DNA of 18,173 nt. It comes from WRCA01 sp964587855. Its GTDB lineage: Bacteria; Pseudomonadota; Alphaproteobacteria; Rs-D84. The position numbers and the translations under genes were made by a program. This document shows, piece after piece, positions 7,385-14,456 of the stretch. Position 1 is the stretch's first letter; the number at the start of each line of letters is the position of its first letter. Under the pieces are notes generated by a model. It was not told the origin of the DNA. It ran no database searches and worked only from the letters and a program-made list of their open reading frames with translations. Where the stretch lies: assembly GCA_964587855.1 (NCBI GenBank), contig CAZPLT010000012.1, forward strand, positions 1 through 18,173, read 5' to 3'.

Positions 7385-7525
7385 GCGTTGAAAGGCGGAC
7401 GAGAACCCGGGTTCGACAATGAGTCAGTGAGCCCAAAAGGGCGAACATAGTGAGCTAAGCGAACGAGAACGAATGCCGCACAGCGGATGCGAGCGAATCC
7501 CTGCCATAAACAATATACAAAATAA
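7385..7525. repeat. GC-richer insert with hairpins and tRNA-tail-like fragments
   Basis: No gene is visible in this 141-bp stretch, which lies between the two identical terminator copies. It is clearly richer in G+C than its surroundings. It holds three short inverted repeats: GAACCCGGGTTC (7403-7414), GCCCAAAAGGGC (7431-7442) and CCGC-ACA-GCGG (7476-7486). The phrase GCG(G/A)ACGAGAAC occurs twice (about 7395-7406 and 7459-7470). GGGTTCGA (7409-7416) and GAATCCCTGCC (7495-7505) resemble the T arm and 3' end of the adjacent tRNA; TCCCTGCC is identical to the tRNA at 7334-7341. It looks like a degenerate tRNA-tail duplication or a short dispersed repeat element; which one is inference. Confidence 0.5.
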
Positions 7526-7564
7526 CACCAAAAATTAAATCGCCATTTTGGCGATTTTATTTTT
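7526..7564. terminator. second copy of the 39-bp terminator repeat
   Basis: Identical to 7346-7384, including the leading CACCA that in copy 1 belongs to the tRNA. Read on the minus strand, the same hairpin AAATCGCC/GGCGATTT followed by AATTTTT lies about 20 nt after the stop of the secreted-protein gene at 7583. This copy therefore probably ends the minus-strand operon. Confidence 0.75.
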
Positions 7565-7582
7565 TGTAAATAATTATGAATT

Positions 7583-8623
7583 TTATAATTGTGACGTTGC
7601 CGCTGTTTGGGCTACTTGGGTAACAGTAGAAACAGGTGCAGCTATTACAGCGGTCGAAGGTGTTATTTTACTATTACGAATACATGCATTAAATTCATAA
7701 GAAGTTAAAGTTTTCCAACATTTTGATGCTATTGATGCTGCCGAAGAATATCCCTTGCCTTTGCAAGTACCAGTTGCACCATCCATCCATTTGGTTCTGT
7801 CACCATCACAAGAATATGCCTTGTCCCCTGGGTGATTTGGATCAAGCTTTCCTTCGCTACAGGCGCTTTTTGATACAATAAATACTTTGTTATCTGGGCA
7901 TGTTGTACATGCGGCTGTTGGTGTAGAACAATCATCTCCGGACCAGCCTTCGGCACACAGTGTTTTTTGAACAGTGGATGTAGATGCTTTTATTTCAGCA
8001 CTCATCGCGGTTGCTGTAACTTTGTTTTGTTTAAAATCCCATGCTCCAGCCAAAAATGTAATTGGGGTTGCAGTTATTCCGCGTCCATTTCCCAAAAATG
8101 TTGCAGCCGCAAGGATTGCATCCCCTTCGAAACCACCACTCATATAATTGTATGTAAACATACCTTTGTCTGTGCGCAACTGAGGTTCTATATCACCGGT
8201 TGTTAATTGAATTTTAGACGCATCTAAATCAGATTGACCAATGGTTTTTGTATTACAATTTGTTCCCGCACCTGCCGCGCAACCTTCGCCAGAGAAACCA
8301 TTTTCGCAATACCATCCACAATTTTCACCGATTGGCTGACGATATATAGTCCAACGACCATAATTTGCATACCAACTGGTATCCAATATTGTAAAACAGA
8401 AATATCCGCCATGTGCCGTAATTTTACGTGCCATATAGACCATAGCAACATTTCCGTTGCTCCAACCTTCTTGGGATTTGCTGGCTATACTGGTTGATGA
8501 AGCAGCATGAGAAGCCTTTGGATTTCCCCATTCGCTCATGGCATCTGAACTGGCAACAATTATTTCAGCAAACGCTGTGCTGCAGAATAAAGATAAAAAA
8601 GTGCAAAGAAAAATCTTTTTCAT
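7583..8623 (-). CDS. Cys-rich secreted protein, 346 aa, unknown function
   Basis: The start at ATG 8623 gives a clean signal peptide (MKKIFLCTFLSLFCSTAFA|E, cleavage after residue 19), so the mature protein is exported. A GGTGA ribosome site sits about six bases upstream. Another in-frame ATG two codons earlier (8629) overlaps the upstream stop as TGATG. Visible features are two short EGF-like loops, CGWYCENGFSGEGC (102-115) and CAEGWSGDDC (223-232). A third Cys-rich section follows (about 239-315: CTTCPDNK, CSEGK, SCDGD, CKGKG, KCWKTL, NACIRN), then an Ala/Thr/Val-rich tail. Cysteines are spaced as for disulfides, so it likely acts in the periplasm or on the surface. I do not recognise a family. 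It is the last gene of the mtaB run and is translationally coupled to the larger secreted gene upstream. Confidence 0.75.
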   Translation of the reverse strand: MKKIFLCTFLSLFCSTAFAEIIVASSDAMSEWGNPKASHAASSTSIASKSQEGWSNGNVAMVYMARKITAHGGYFCFTILDTSWYANYGRWTIYRQPIGENCGWYCENGFSGEGCAAGAGTNCNTKTIGQSDLDASKIQLTTGDIEPQLRTDKGMFTYNYMSGGFEGDAILAAATFLGNGRGITATPITFLAGAWDFKQNKVTATAMSAEIKASTSTVQKTLCAEGWSGDDCSTPTAACTTCPDNKVFIVSKSACSEGKLDPNHPGDKAYSCDGDRTKWMDGATGTCKGKGYSSAASIASKCWKTLTSYEFNACIRNSKITPSTAVIAAPVSTVTQVAQTAATSQL

Positions 8624-8628
8624 TATCA

Positions 8629-11175
8629 TCACCAATAACATCTTCTGCTTGTTGAATCCCAATAACCACTGGTTCCAATACTTTCGCAACGTGCCTGATA
8701 CCAACCACTGGTTAAATCACAGGTGTTTGTACCGGAATTATAAACCGCAAATCCTTGATTACCGGTCAATTCATTCTGTCTGGAGCACATAGTTGCCACG
8801 CTGTTATAAAGACACAAACCCCAACCTATGGATTTTAATGTTGTAGTTGATGTGTTATTGGTAGTGGTAGAAGTAGGACGAGTTGCATTTAATACACCAG
8901 CTGATATACCAGCAGTTGTAAATGTCATATTACCAGCAGAAATATTAGTATTTGTATTAGTTGTTGTTGGTTGTATTTGTCCCTGGATGTTGGATATATT
9001 TTGAACCGATACATTATTTTGAGTTGTAGTGGCAGCCCTGGGAACTAATGCACTGCGCCCTGTATCTGTTGCACCGCTGGAACTTGCACCCGTTGGTGTT
9101 GCTGCAACTAAATTATAGGAAGAATCCACTGTTTGTTTAAACGTATTTAATCCACCAAATACTTTGTTTAAAAAGTTTGGCTCTAATTCTATTCTTGTTG
9201 CGTTTCTTACATCTTCCGGATTAGAAATCCATTTTCCATCCGAGTCTTGACACAATTGTTGCATTTGCATACCAAGTTGTGCACGAACTTCTTGCATAAT
9301 TTTGTTCACTGAATCTTGTGTATCAGAATCCAAAACTGCTTCGGAATCGCCTATGCAATAAGTTTTCGCATAAGTTTGTAAATTAGCCAATAATTTTTCA
9401 GGACTTATCAATCTGCATCCATACGGAGACTCATGTTCTGTATCCCCAATTGCAGGAGCACAAGTTTCTTCTATATAACTTTCCAACGCTGATTCACAAC
9501 CTTCTGCTATTTTGACAGTATTAACACTGCTTACAAAATTCATCAATTCACGCAAACCACATTTGTCAGCATTAGTAATTTTATTATTGCTATCAAATTT
9601 ACATTCTACTCCATCAGATGGGGTATAAAGTGCTGCACATGCTATAACCTGTTCTTTGCACATTGCTGCACTGGCCCGTGTAGATAAAGCAGTTGTTCTT
9701 TTTGATGAAGTATCATCAAAACTTTCCAAAGCATCCGTTGTTGAATCATAACATTCCTTCATTGTGATAACACATTCGTCTTTGATTTCTTGAATTTTTT
9801 TGTCTTGAGCCTGCGCTATTTCAATCAAAGCCTGTTTTTTGAAAGCATCCCAAACGGTATTCGCATCATCACGACAATTATTTAAAGAAGCGGTAGCTCT
9901 GTTCTTGAAAGTATCCAACCCTGCCAAGAATACTTTATTTTCCGAAGCATTTATATTTTCCAGTTTTATCTGACTGGATAATTGAAATAAACGTGGTGAA
10001 TATATAGGATCCCCAGTAACAGCATCAATATACAACCCCGTAAAGTCCAAACATCTTACAAAGTTTTCACCACATGCAGAATCATTCAAAACATCCTTTT
10101 TTACCGCGGCTATACATTCATTTACACTTTCTGAATTATGAGAACGATATTCTTCCAAACGTGCATCACGTAATAATTTACTGGCTTCACGAACCTTTTG
10201 AGATACCTGCTCTTTTTGTGCATCTATAGTTTTTGAATAAGCCTGACAATCTTGACTTATCAATAAACTATACGCACTGCGAACCATTTGTTGAGTAGCA
10301 TCGGAACCGCAAGAATCCGAGGCTATTTGTGCGCATTGTTCATTAACCTTGTTATATAAATCGGTTCCCGTCAAAGTTGATAAATCTTGTGTACTGGTAC
10401 TGAATGCATTACTGCTGCTGCCAGACCAAATATCATCTACTGCGGCATTAAAATTTAAATTACTAAAATCTAGTACACTTGTGGTTGTCGTTGATGCTTT
10501 TGTTTTACCAGACAGCAAGTCGTTTATTTCATCCAACATTGCAGCAGCATCTGTTTTGTCAGTTATAGCGGCAGATTCACCAGCTGTAGCGGAACTCATC
10601 GCTGTAACTTCGGCCGCAGTCATACTAACATTTGCCAAATTATTATCCGAAAAATCTTGCAACATAATTTTGGCACTTGCCAGTGCTGCTTCTGTATCGG
10701 CAAAATCTTTGTATTTATCAGAACAAATACAACGACGATAAGTATCATTAGCGCCCGCACAAAATTGATCCATACATGTATTATAGGCTTCTTTACAAGT
10801 GTTATACCCTGTTCCTAATTTCGATGTATCAGAAAAAACAGCCGTAGTTGCACGGGCTGGTGTTGCACTGCGGGACAAACTGCCACTGCGAGATTTGTTG
10901 TAAGAAGATGATTTATTAACCGCTGCTGTACTTGCAGAGCGGGCTGATATTGCACTGCGCGATTGTTGAGTTGGGGTAGAAGTCGCTCTGGTATTTAAAT
11001 TTTGGGTACGTGCCCTGGTTGTTATGGTTGCTGAACGATTTACGGAATCTGATTGAGTTCTTTCCGTTCTTTGGGTTGTAGTATTGGAAACCCCGCGTGG
11101 ATTTTGAGGCGCTTCGCCACGTGCAACAAACACGACAGATGCCATACAACAAAGAGCCAACAATATTTTTCTCAT
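8629..11175 (-). CDS. large Cys-rich secreted protein, 848 aa, unknown function
   Basis: The signal peptide MRKILLALCCMASVVFVARG|EA is followed by a basic Arg/Ser/Thr/Ala linker (about 30-112) with recurring R-S-A units. A compact Cys cluster, C127, C134, C139, C149, C151 (NTCKEAYNTCMDQFC...RRCICSDK), begins the folded part. A long, mostly helical region (about 155-690) has many widely spaced Cys and likely coiled coils near 305-365 and 440-480. A Thr/Asn-rich linker (about 695-779) leads to a C-terminal domain of about 69 residues with five Cys (788, 797, 819, 830, 846) ending in RRCYW. The layout suggests a disulfide-stabilised surface or periplasmic protein with a terminal binding domain; this is inference, and I know no named family. 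It lies 33 nt after mtaB; AGGA is very close to the ATG. Confidence 0.78.
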   Translation of the reverse strand: MRKILLALCCMASVVFVARGEAPQNPRGVSNTTTQRTERTQSDSVNRSATITTRARTQNLNTRATSTPTQQSRSAISARSASTAAVNKSSSYNKSRSGSLSRSATPARATTAVFSDTSKLGTGYNTCKEAYNTCMDQFCAGANDTYRRCICSDKYKDFADTEAALASAKIMLQDFSDNNLANVSMTAAEVTAMSSATAGESAAITDKTDAAAMLDEINDLLSGKTKASTTTTSVLDFSNLNFNAAVDDIWSGSSSNAFSTSTQDLSTLTGTDLYNKVNEQCAQIASDSCGSDATQQMVRSAYSLLISQDCQAYSKTIDAQKEQVSQKVREASKLLRDARLEEYRSHNSESVNECIAAVKKDVLNDSACGENFVRCLDFTGLYIDAVTGDPIYSPRLFQLSSQIKLENINASENKVFLAGLDTFKNRATASLNNCRDDANTVWDAFKKQALIEIAQAQDKKIQEIKDECVITMKECYDSTTDALESFDDTSSKRTTALSTRASAAMCKEQVIACAALYTPSDGVECKFDSNNKITNADKCGLRELMNFVSSVNTVKIAEGCESALESYIEETCAPAIGDTEHESPYGCRLISPEKLLANLQTYAKTYCIGDSEAVLDSDTQDSVNKIMQEVRAQLGMQMQQLCQDSDGKWISNPEDVRNATRIELEPNFLNKVFGGLNTFKQTVDSSYNLVAATPTGASSSGATDTGRSALVPRAATTTQNNVSVQNISNIQGQIQPTTTNTNTNISAGNMTFTTAGISAGVLNATRPTSTTTNNTSTTTLKSIGWGLCLYNSVATMCSRQNELTGNQGFAVYNSGTNTCDLTSGWYQARCESIGTSGYWDSTSRRCYW

Positions 11176-11187
11176 TTCCTGCTATCT

Positions 11188-11216
11188 ATTTTACCTATTT
11201 TAATGATTTTAAGCAA
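11188..11216 (-). promoter_or_regulatory. possible internal promoter of the secreted pair
   Basis: On the minus strand, TTGCTT (11216-11211, 3/6) and TAAAAT (11193-11188) have a 17-bp spacer, overlapping the end of mtaB. It could let the two secreted genes be expressed apart from mtaB. Weak -35. Confidence 0.3.
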
Positions 11217-12414
11217 GCAGATAATTGCTATCAACATCGATTATCTTAAAATCAGCAATAGTTTTTTCTGGAATCTTTTTCCCAGAAATTAAAACAGGAA
11301 TATCATCCACAGTTCGCCCAATATTATTTTCTTCTATCAGAAGTTGCAAAGTTTTCCCGACTTGAGTTTTCATAAATTGTTTTTTATTTTTATTCGCCAG
11401 ATCATTTACAATTTTAACTCGCCGTTTTGATTCCGTGCGTTGAACCTGGTCTGGCATAGTTGCAGCAAGTGTCCCAGGACGCGGTGAAAATGGGAAAGCA
11501 TGAACATGAATTGGTTTTAATTCTTTTATTAAATCACAAGTTTGAGCGAATAATTCAGGCGCTTCCCCGGGGAAACCACAAATTATATCCCAAGAAAAAG
11601 AAATTCCATTTGTTATCAATTTTCTGACCATTTCAACATTATGACGACGACCCATTGCAAATAAAATTTTATCACTGCCAGACTGCATAGAAAGATGCAA
11701 ATGCGGCAACATTCTGGGCTCAAGCTTCATTAATTTTATAACCCTTGCACATTCTGGACTGGCAGGATCCATAGAAGACAACCTTAACCGCTTTAATTTT
11801 GGTACATCGTTTAATAATTTTTCACATAAATCGGATAAAAACTCACCATTTTCATGATATCCAGCAATATCAACCCCAGTTAAAACAACTTCTTGAAAAC
11901 CCGATTGAATTGCAACATTAACATCCGCCAAGATTTGTTCATACGGGAAAGAAACATTTTTACCGCGCAGCTTGCTGACTATGCAATACGCACAATTATG
12001 ATTACACCCATTTTGAATTTGAACAAACGCTTTGGACAAGTTTGTAGATTTCAAGTCAGAATCATCAGTGGTTTTATTAGGATTTTGGGATATAAATTCT
12101 GGAATCTTATAAAATTCCAATTTCATTTTATCTGAATTTTTTATAACCGCTGCAACACCAGATATTTTTTCGTAATCAGATGGAGACAAAGTTGCCGCAC
12201 AACCAGTTATAAACAACGGAACCCCAGGATTTTCACGAGAAAGTTTTCTAACTTCCTGCCTGGATTGGCGTTCTCCCTCGGCCGTGACGGCACAAGTATT
12301 TACGATAATTGCGGGACCAGCGAACACTTTGCCCAGCATATTTGCGATTTTTTCAGCCTCTAATGTATTCAATCGGCAGCCCATCGCGACAAATTTTATA
12401 TTTTTTACTTGCAT
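11209..12414 (-). CDS. mtaB: MtaB-type tRNA t6A37 methylthiotransferase
   Basis: This radical-SAM enzyme converts t6A37 to ms2t6A37 in ANN-decoding tRNAs. The N-terminal UPF0004 domain has the three cluster-binding cysteines C13 (GCRLN), C41 (NTCAVT) and C72 (TGCAA). The radical SAM core has CNHNCAYC (C137, C141, C144), followed by the GVDIAGY strand and CGFPGE. A short C-terminal TRAM-like part follows (about 345-401). GCRLNTLEAE and the 401-residue length favour MtaB over MiaB or RimO. ATG 12414 has no clear ribosome site and lies just after a good promoter. The gene is divergent from rpoZ and heads a run with the two secreted genes. I see no functional link between the enzyme and those genes. 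Confidence 0.9.
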   Translation of the reverse strand: MQVKNIKFVAMGCRLNTLEAEKIANMLGKVFAGPAIIVNTCAVTAEGERQSRQEVRKLSRENPGVPLFITGCAATLSPSDYEKISGVAAVIKNSDKMKLEFYKIPEFISQNPNKTTDDSDLKSTNLSKAFVQIQNGCNHNCAYCIVSKLRGKNVSFPYEQILADVNVAIQSGFQEVVLTGVDIAGYHENGEFLSDLCEKLLNDVPKLKRLRLSSMDPASPECARVIKLMKLEPRMLPHLHLSMQSGSDKILFAMGRRHNVEMVRKLITNGISFSWDIICGFPGEAPELFAQTCDLIKELKPIHVHAFPFSPRPGTLAATMPDQVQRTESKRRVKIVNDLANKNKKQFMKTQVGKTLQLLIEENNIGRTVDDIPVLISGKKIPEKTIADFKIIDVDSNYLLA

Positions 12415-12432
12415 TTTCAGAACTTTAGGGGC

Positions 12433-12461
12433 ATTATAACGTCACTAAAAAATTATTGCAA
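12433..12461 (-). promoter_or_regulatory. mtaB promoter
   Basis: On the minus strand, TTGCAA (12461-12456) and TATAAT (12438-12433) have a 17-bp spacer. The predicted leader is only about 12 nt. Its -35 lies five bases from the rpoZ ribosome binding site AAGGA (12466-12470). Confidence 0.65.
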
Positions 12462-12476
12462 TAAAAAGGATTTTCT

Positions 12477-12869
12477 ATGGCACGCACAACCAACAGTGAT
12501 ACTTTGAAATTTGTAGACAGCAGATACGAACTGGGAATGCTGGCCACACAACGCGTTCGTGACCTGAATGGTGGGGCAGAACCTATTGTTCCTGCGAACA
12601 ATGACAAGCCTACTGTATTGGCTTTGCGTGAAATAGGCAGTGGCAAAATGGATATCGGAAATTTGCGTCACGAGTTTGTTCAATCTTATAAATCTGTGCC
12701 AACTGCTGACGAATCTGAAGCATCAATAGAATCCCAGTCCGAGGATCCATTGTTGAAAGAACTGGATGCTGAATTGGAAGATGCGATTGTTGAAACCCCA
12801 ATGTCAGAACAAGAAATCGCAGAAGAAATCGAAGAATCTGCACCTGAAAAATCTGACGAAGAAAATTAA
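12477..12869 (+). CDS. rpoZ: RNA polymerase omega subunit
   Basis: Omega helps assemble and stabilise RNA polymerase by latching beta'. The N-terminal core (about residues 1-70) shows the family pattern MAR..., NRYELGMLATQR-like helix, NDKPTVLALREI. AAGGA lies six bases before ATG 12477. At 130 aa it is longer than E. coli omega (about 90). The extra C-terminal part (about 75-130) is strongly acidic (repeated E, EE, DEE) and probably disordered. The gene is divergent from mtaB, and tRNA-Ser starts 12 nt after the stop with no evident promoter of its own. A single rpoZ-tRNA transcript ending at 13008 is therefore likely. Confidence 0.92.
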   Translation: MARTTNSDTLKFVDSRYELGMLATQRVRDLNGGAEPIVPANNDKPTVLALREIGSGKMDIGNLRHEFVQSYKSVPTADESEASIESQSEDPLLKELDAELEDAIVETPMSEQEIAEEIEESAPEKSDEEN

Positions 12870-12881
12870 TTATCTTTCCAG

Positions 12882-12971
12882 GGAGATGTCGCATAGTGGC
12901 CTAGTGCGCTTGCTTGGAAAGCAAGTATACTCGCAAGGGTATCGAGAGTTCGAATCTCTCCATCTCCGCCA
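12882..12971 (+). tRNA. tRNA-Ser(GGA)
   Basis: Class II tRNA of 90 nt: acceptor GGAGATG/CATCTCC, anticodon stem CTTGC/GCAAG with loop TTGGAAA (anticodon GGA), a long variable arm (TACTCGCAAGGGTA), T arm GAGAG/CTCTC with loop TTCGAAT, discriminator G and encoded CCA. The long variable arm and G73 are serine identity features. It reads serine codons UCC/UCU. Confidence 0.95.
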
Positions 12972-12984
12972 GTATTAAAAATTT

Positions 12985-13008
12985 AATCCCCAAAATGGGG
13001 ATTTTTTT
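12985..13008 (+). terminator. rho-independent terminator after tRNA-Ser
   Basis: Perfect stem AATCCCC/GGGGATT with loop AAAAT and a run of T. It ends the rpoZ-tRNA-Ser unit and lies 2 bp before the stop of the convergent CYTH gene. Confidence 0.85.
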
Positions 13009-13010
13009 AA

Positions 13011-13571
13011 TTAAACGAATTTTTTCAATTTTAACATCAATTCTGGTTTACCTGCATTTAATTCTTCTGATACGGAAAACCCAAAAGAATTTATAAATTC
13101 TTGTATCTCATTTTTAATTATTTGAATATCAATATCATCGTCTGTTGAATATTCAACCTCTAAAAATAGTCCTAAATTTTTTACTTTTTCAAATTCAATA
13201 ATATAATCTTTGTGTTTATATGTTTTTTTTAAATTATCTATAATTATTAATTCTTGTAAACCCAGGGATTTCACTATTTCTTCAACAGCAGACAAAGAGT
13301 GAAAATGTGTTTCATATTCATCAGAGTACAACCACTTATTACCATCAAAATGGTCTTTTTTATATGTGATATAGTTCGAATCTTCTTTTTGTCTGACTCT
13401 GAAACAGGCGTTCAAACGACCACTATTATCTGGTTTTAATTCATCTCGCAAAGGGTCGAAATAATAAGTATCAATTGTTTTTTTATCACCAATGAATTCG
13501 AATTCTGATAATTTATCTAGAACTTTTTGTTCCTCATCAAAAACTTGAACTAGTATCTCTATCTCTTTCAT
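13011..13571 (-). CDS. CYTH-domain protein (class IV adenylate cyclase / triphosphatase-like)
   Basis: CYTH proteins fold into a beta tunnel that binds organic triphosphates; members include CyaB-type adenylate cyclases and thiamine or inorganic triphosphatases. Here 186 aa start at ATG 13571, with GAGGTG six bases upstream, the strongest ribosome site in the window. The N-terminal strand is EIEILVQV, where the family's EXEXK should be, so both Glu are kept but the Lys is Leu. Downstream are TYYFDPL, CFRVRQKED, YITYKKDHFDGNKW, DEYET, a KKTY strand and GLFLEVEY, giving the usual alternating basic and acidic tunnel residues. Substrate and activity cannot be told from sequence; loss of the Lys may change metal or nucleotide use. 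It is isolated by terminators on both sides and shows no functional link to rplY. Confidence 0.75.
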   Translation of the reverse strand: MKEIEILVQVFDEEQKVLDKLSEFEFIGDKKTIDTYYFDPLRDELKPDNSGRLNACFRVRQKEDSNYITYKKDHFDGNKWLYSDEYETHFHSLSAVEEIVKSLGLQELIIIDNLKKTYKHKDYIIEFEKVKNLGLFLEVEYSTDDDIDIQIIKNEIQEFINSFGFSVSEELNAGKPELMLKLKKFV

Positions 13572-13608
13572 TTCCCTCACCTCATTTTTTGCAAAGCTAA
13601 ACTATTTA

Positions 13609-13631
13609 ATAAAAAACCGCGCGAACGCGGT
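13609..13631 (-). terminator. rplY terminator
   Basis: On the minus strand, stem ACCGCG/CGCGGT closes a TTCG tetraloop and is followed by a T run. It lies 23 nt after the rplY stop and separates rplY from the CYTH gene. Confidence 0.8.
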
Positions 13632-13654
13632 CTTTTATTTTTACTAATTTACCA

Positions 13655-14377
13655 TTATTTCTTTTTGGCAGCTGGTTTTGCTGGGGCTGCTGCTTTGGCT
13701 GGGGCCGCTGTTGCTGGTTTTGCATCCTTGGCTGCTGCGGCTGGTTTAGCCGCACCTTTGGCTGGGGCTGCTGCCGCCGCTGTTGCAGCTGCTGGTTTTG
13801 CAGCATCCGCTTCTTCGGCCATTTTACCCGCGATAATTACGAATGCCAAATCTGCTTGGTGCAATCCTAATTCGACGCCTGTTGGCAATTTCAAATCACT
13901 TCCGTGAACAACGTCGCCTATGCCCAATTCCAACAAATCTACATCGATTTTTTCTGGGATATTATCAACTTTGGCGACCACTGCTACTTTACGAACAGCA
14001 AAGTTCAATGTTCCACCCATTTTCAAACCGCGTGAAGTTTCTATATTTACAAGTTGTAATGGAACAACCACACTGACCGGCTTTTTAATATCAATACGTT
14101 TAAAATCAACGTGCATAGGTGCATCAGAAACTGGATGATATTGAATATCCATCAACATTGCATTTTCTGGCCCGCTTGCAGTTTCAATTTCAAATAATTT
14201 TGTCCGCAGACCTGGTTTTTTAATCAGCTCTATCCATTCTTTGGCATTCAGCTCGATTGCTACTGGGGCTTTGTTATCACCGTAAATAACGGCTGGAACT
14301 TTCTTTTCTTTGCGGACTGAACGTGCGGCCCCCTTGCCTGCAACATTACGAATTCCTGCTTTTAATTTAATAGACAT
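13655..14377 (-). CDS. rplY: 50S ribosomal protein L25 (Ctc/TL5 type)
   Basis: L25 binds 5S rRNA in the large ribosomal subunit. The N-terminal 5S-binding beta barrel (about 1-95) carries GKGAARSVRKEKKVPAVIYG and MLMDIQYHPVSDAPMHVDF. The second TL5 domain (about 96-190) holds PVSVVVPLQLVN and LDVDLLELGIGD-like strands. The last 50 residues are an Ala/Pro/Lys tail (repeats like PAKAAAPAKPAAKKK), probably disordered and basic, typical of extended L25 forms but long. ATG 14377 has AAGGAT at good spacing. In many bacteria rplY is followed by pth; here it is followed by a terminator and an unrelated gene. Confidence 0.93.
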   Translation of the reverse strand: MSIKLKAGIRNVAGKGAARSVRKEKKVPAVIYGDNKAPVAIELNAKEWIELIKKPGLRTKLFEIETASGPENAMLMDIQYHPVSDAPMHVDFKRIDIKKPVSVVVPLQLVNIETSRGLKMGGTLNFAVRKVAVVAKVDNIPEKIDVDLLELGIGDVVHGSDLKLPTGVELGLHQADLAFVIIAGKMAEEADAAKPAAATAAAAAPAKGAAKPAAAAKDAKPATAAPAKAAAPAKPAAKKK

Positions 14378-14427
14378 TTTTTATCCTTTTAATTTTATAC
14401 GGCCTCCAAGGGTGCCGCGCGGGAAAG

Positions 14428-14456
14428 ATTATTGATTATTTTTCTTGAAAAAGCAA
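14428..14456 (-). promoter_or_regulatory. candidate rplY promoter
   Basis: On the minus strand, TTGCTT (14456-14451) and AATAAT (14433-14428) have a 17-bp spacer, with a leader of about 44 nt that includes a GC-rich stretch (14401-14423). Its -35 directly abuts the -35 of the divergent dacA promoter. Confidence 0.4.

Noticed and set aside
7385..7525. CRISPR array or full second tRNA in the insert
   Set aside because: There are no regularly spaced repeats, and the tRNA-like pieces do not form a cloverleaf; only T-arm and 3'-end fragments are seen.
10349..10741. 130-residue hydrophobic-looking plus-strand frame
   Set aside because: It is antisense within the large secreted-protein gene, which has a signal peptide and coherent Cys pattern; the plus frame has no start signals.
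12434..12894. Minus-strand frames opposite rpoZ
   Set aside because: They mirror a clear RpoZ sequence and would cover the divergent promoter region and run toward the tRNA.
13665..13907. Ala-rich 80-residue plus-strand frame
   Set aside because: It is the antisense shadow of the low-complexity rplY tail, with no ribosome site or promoter.
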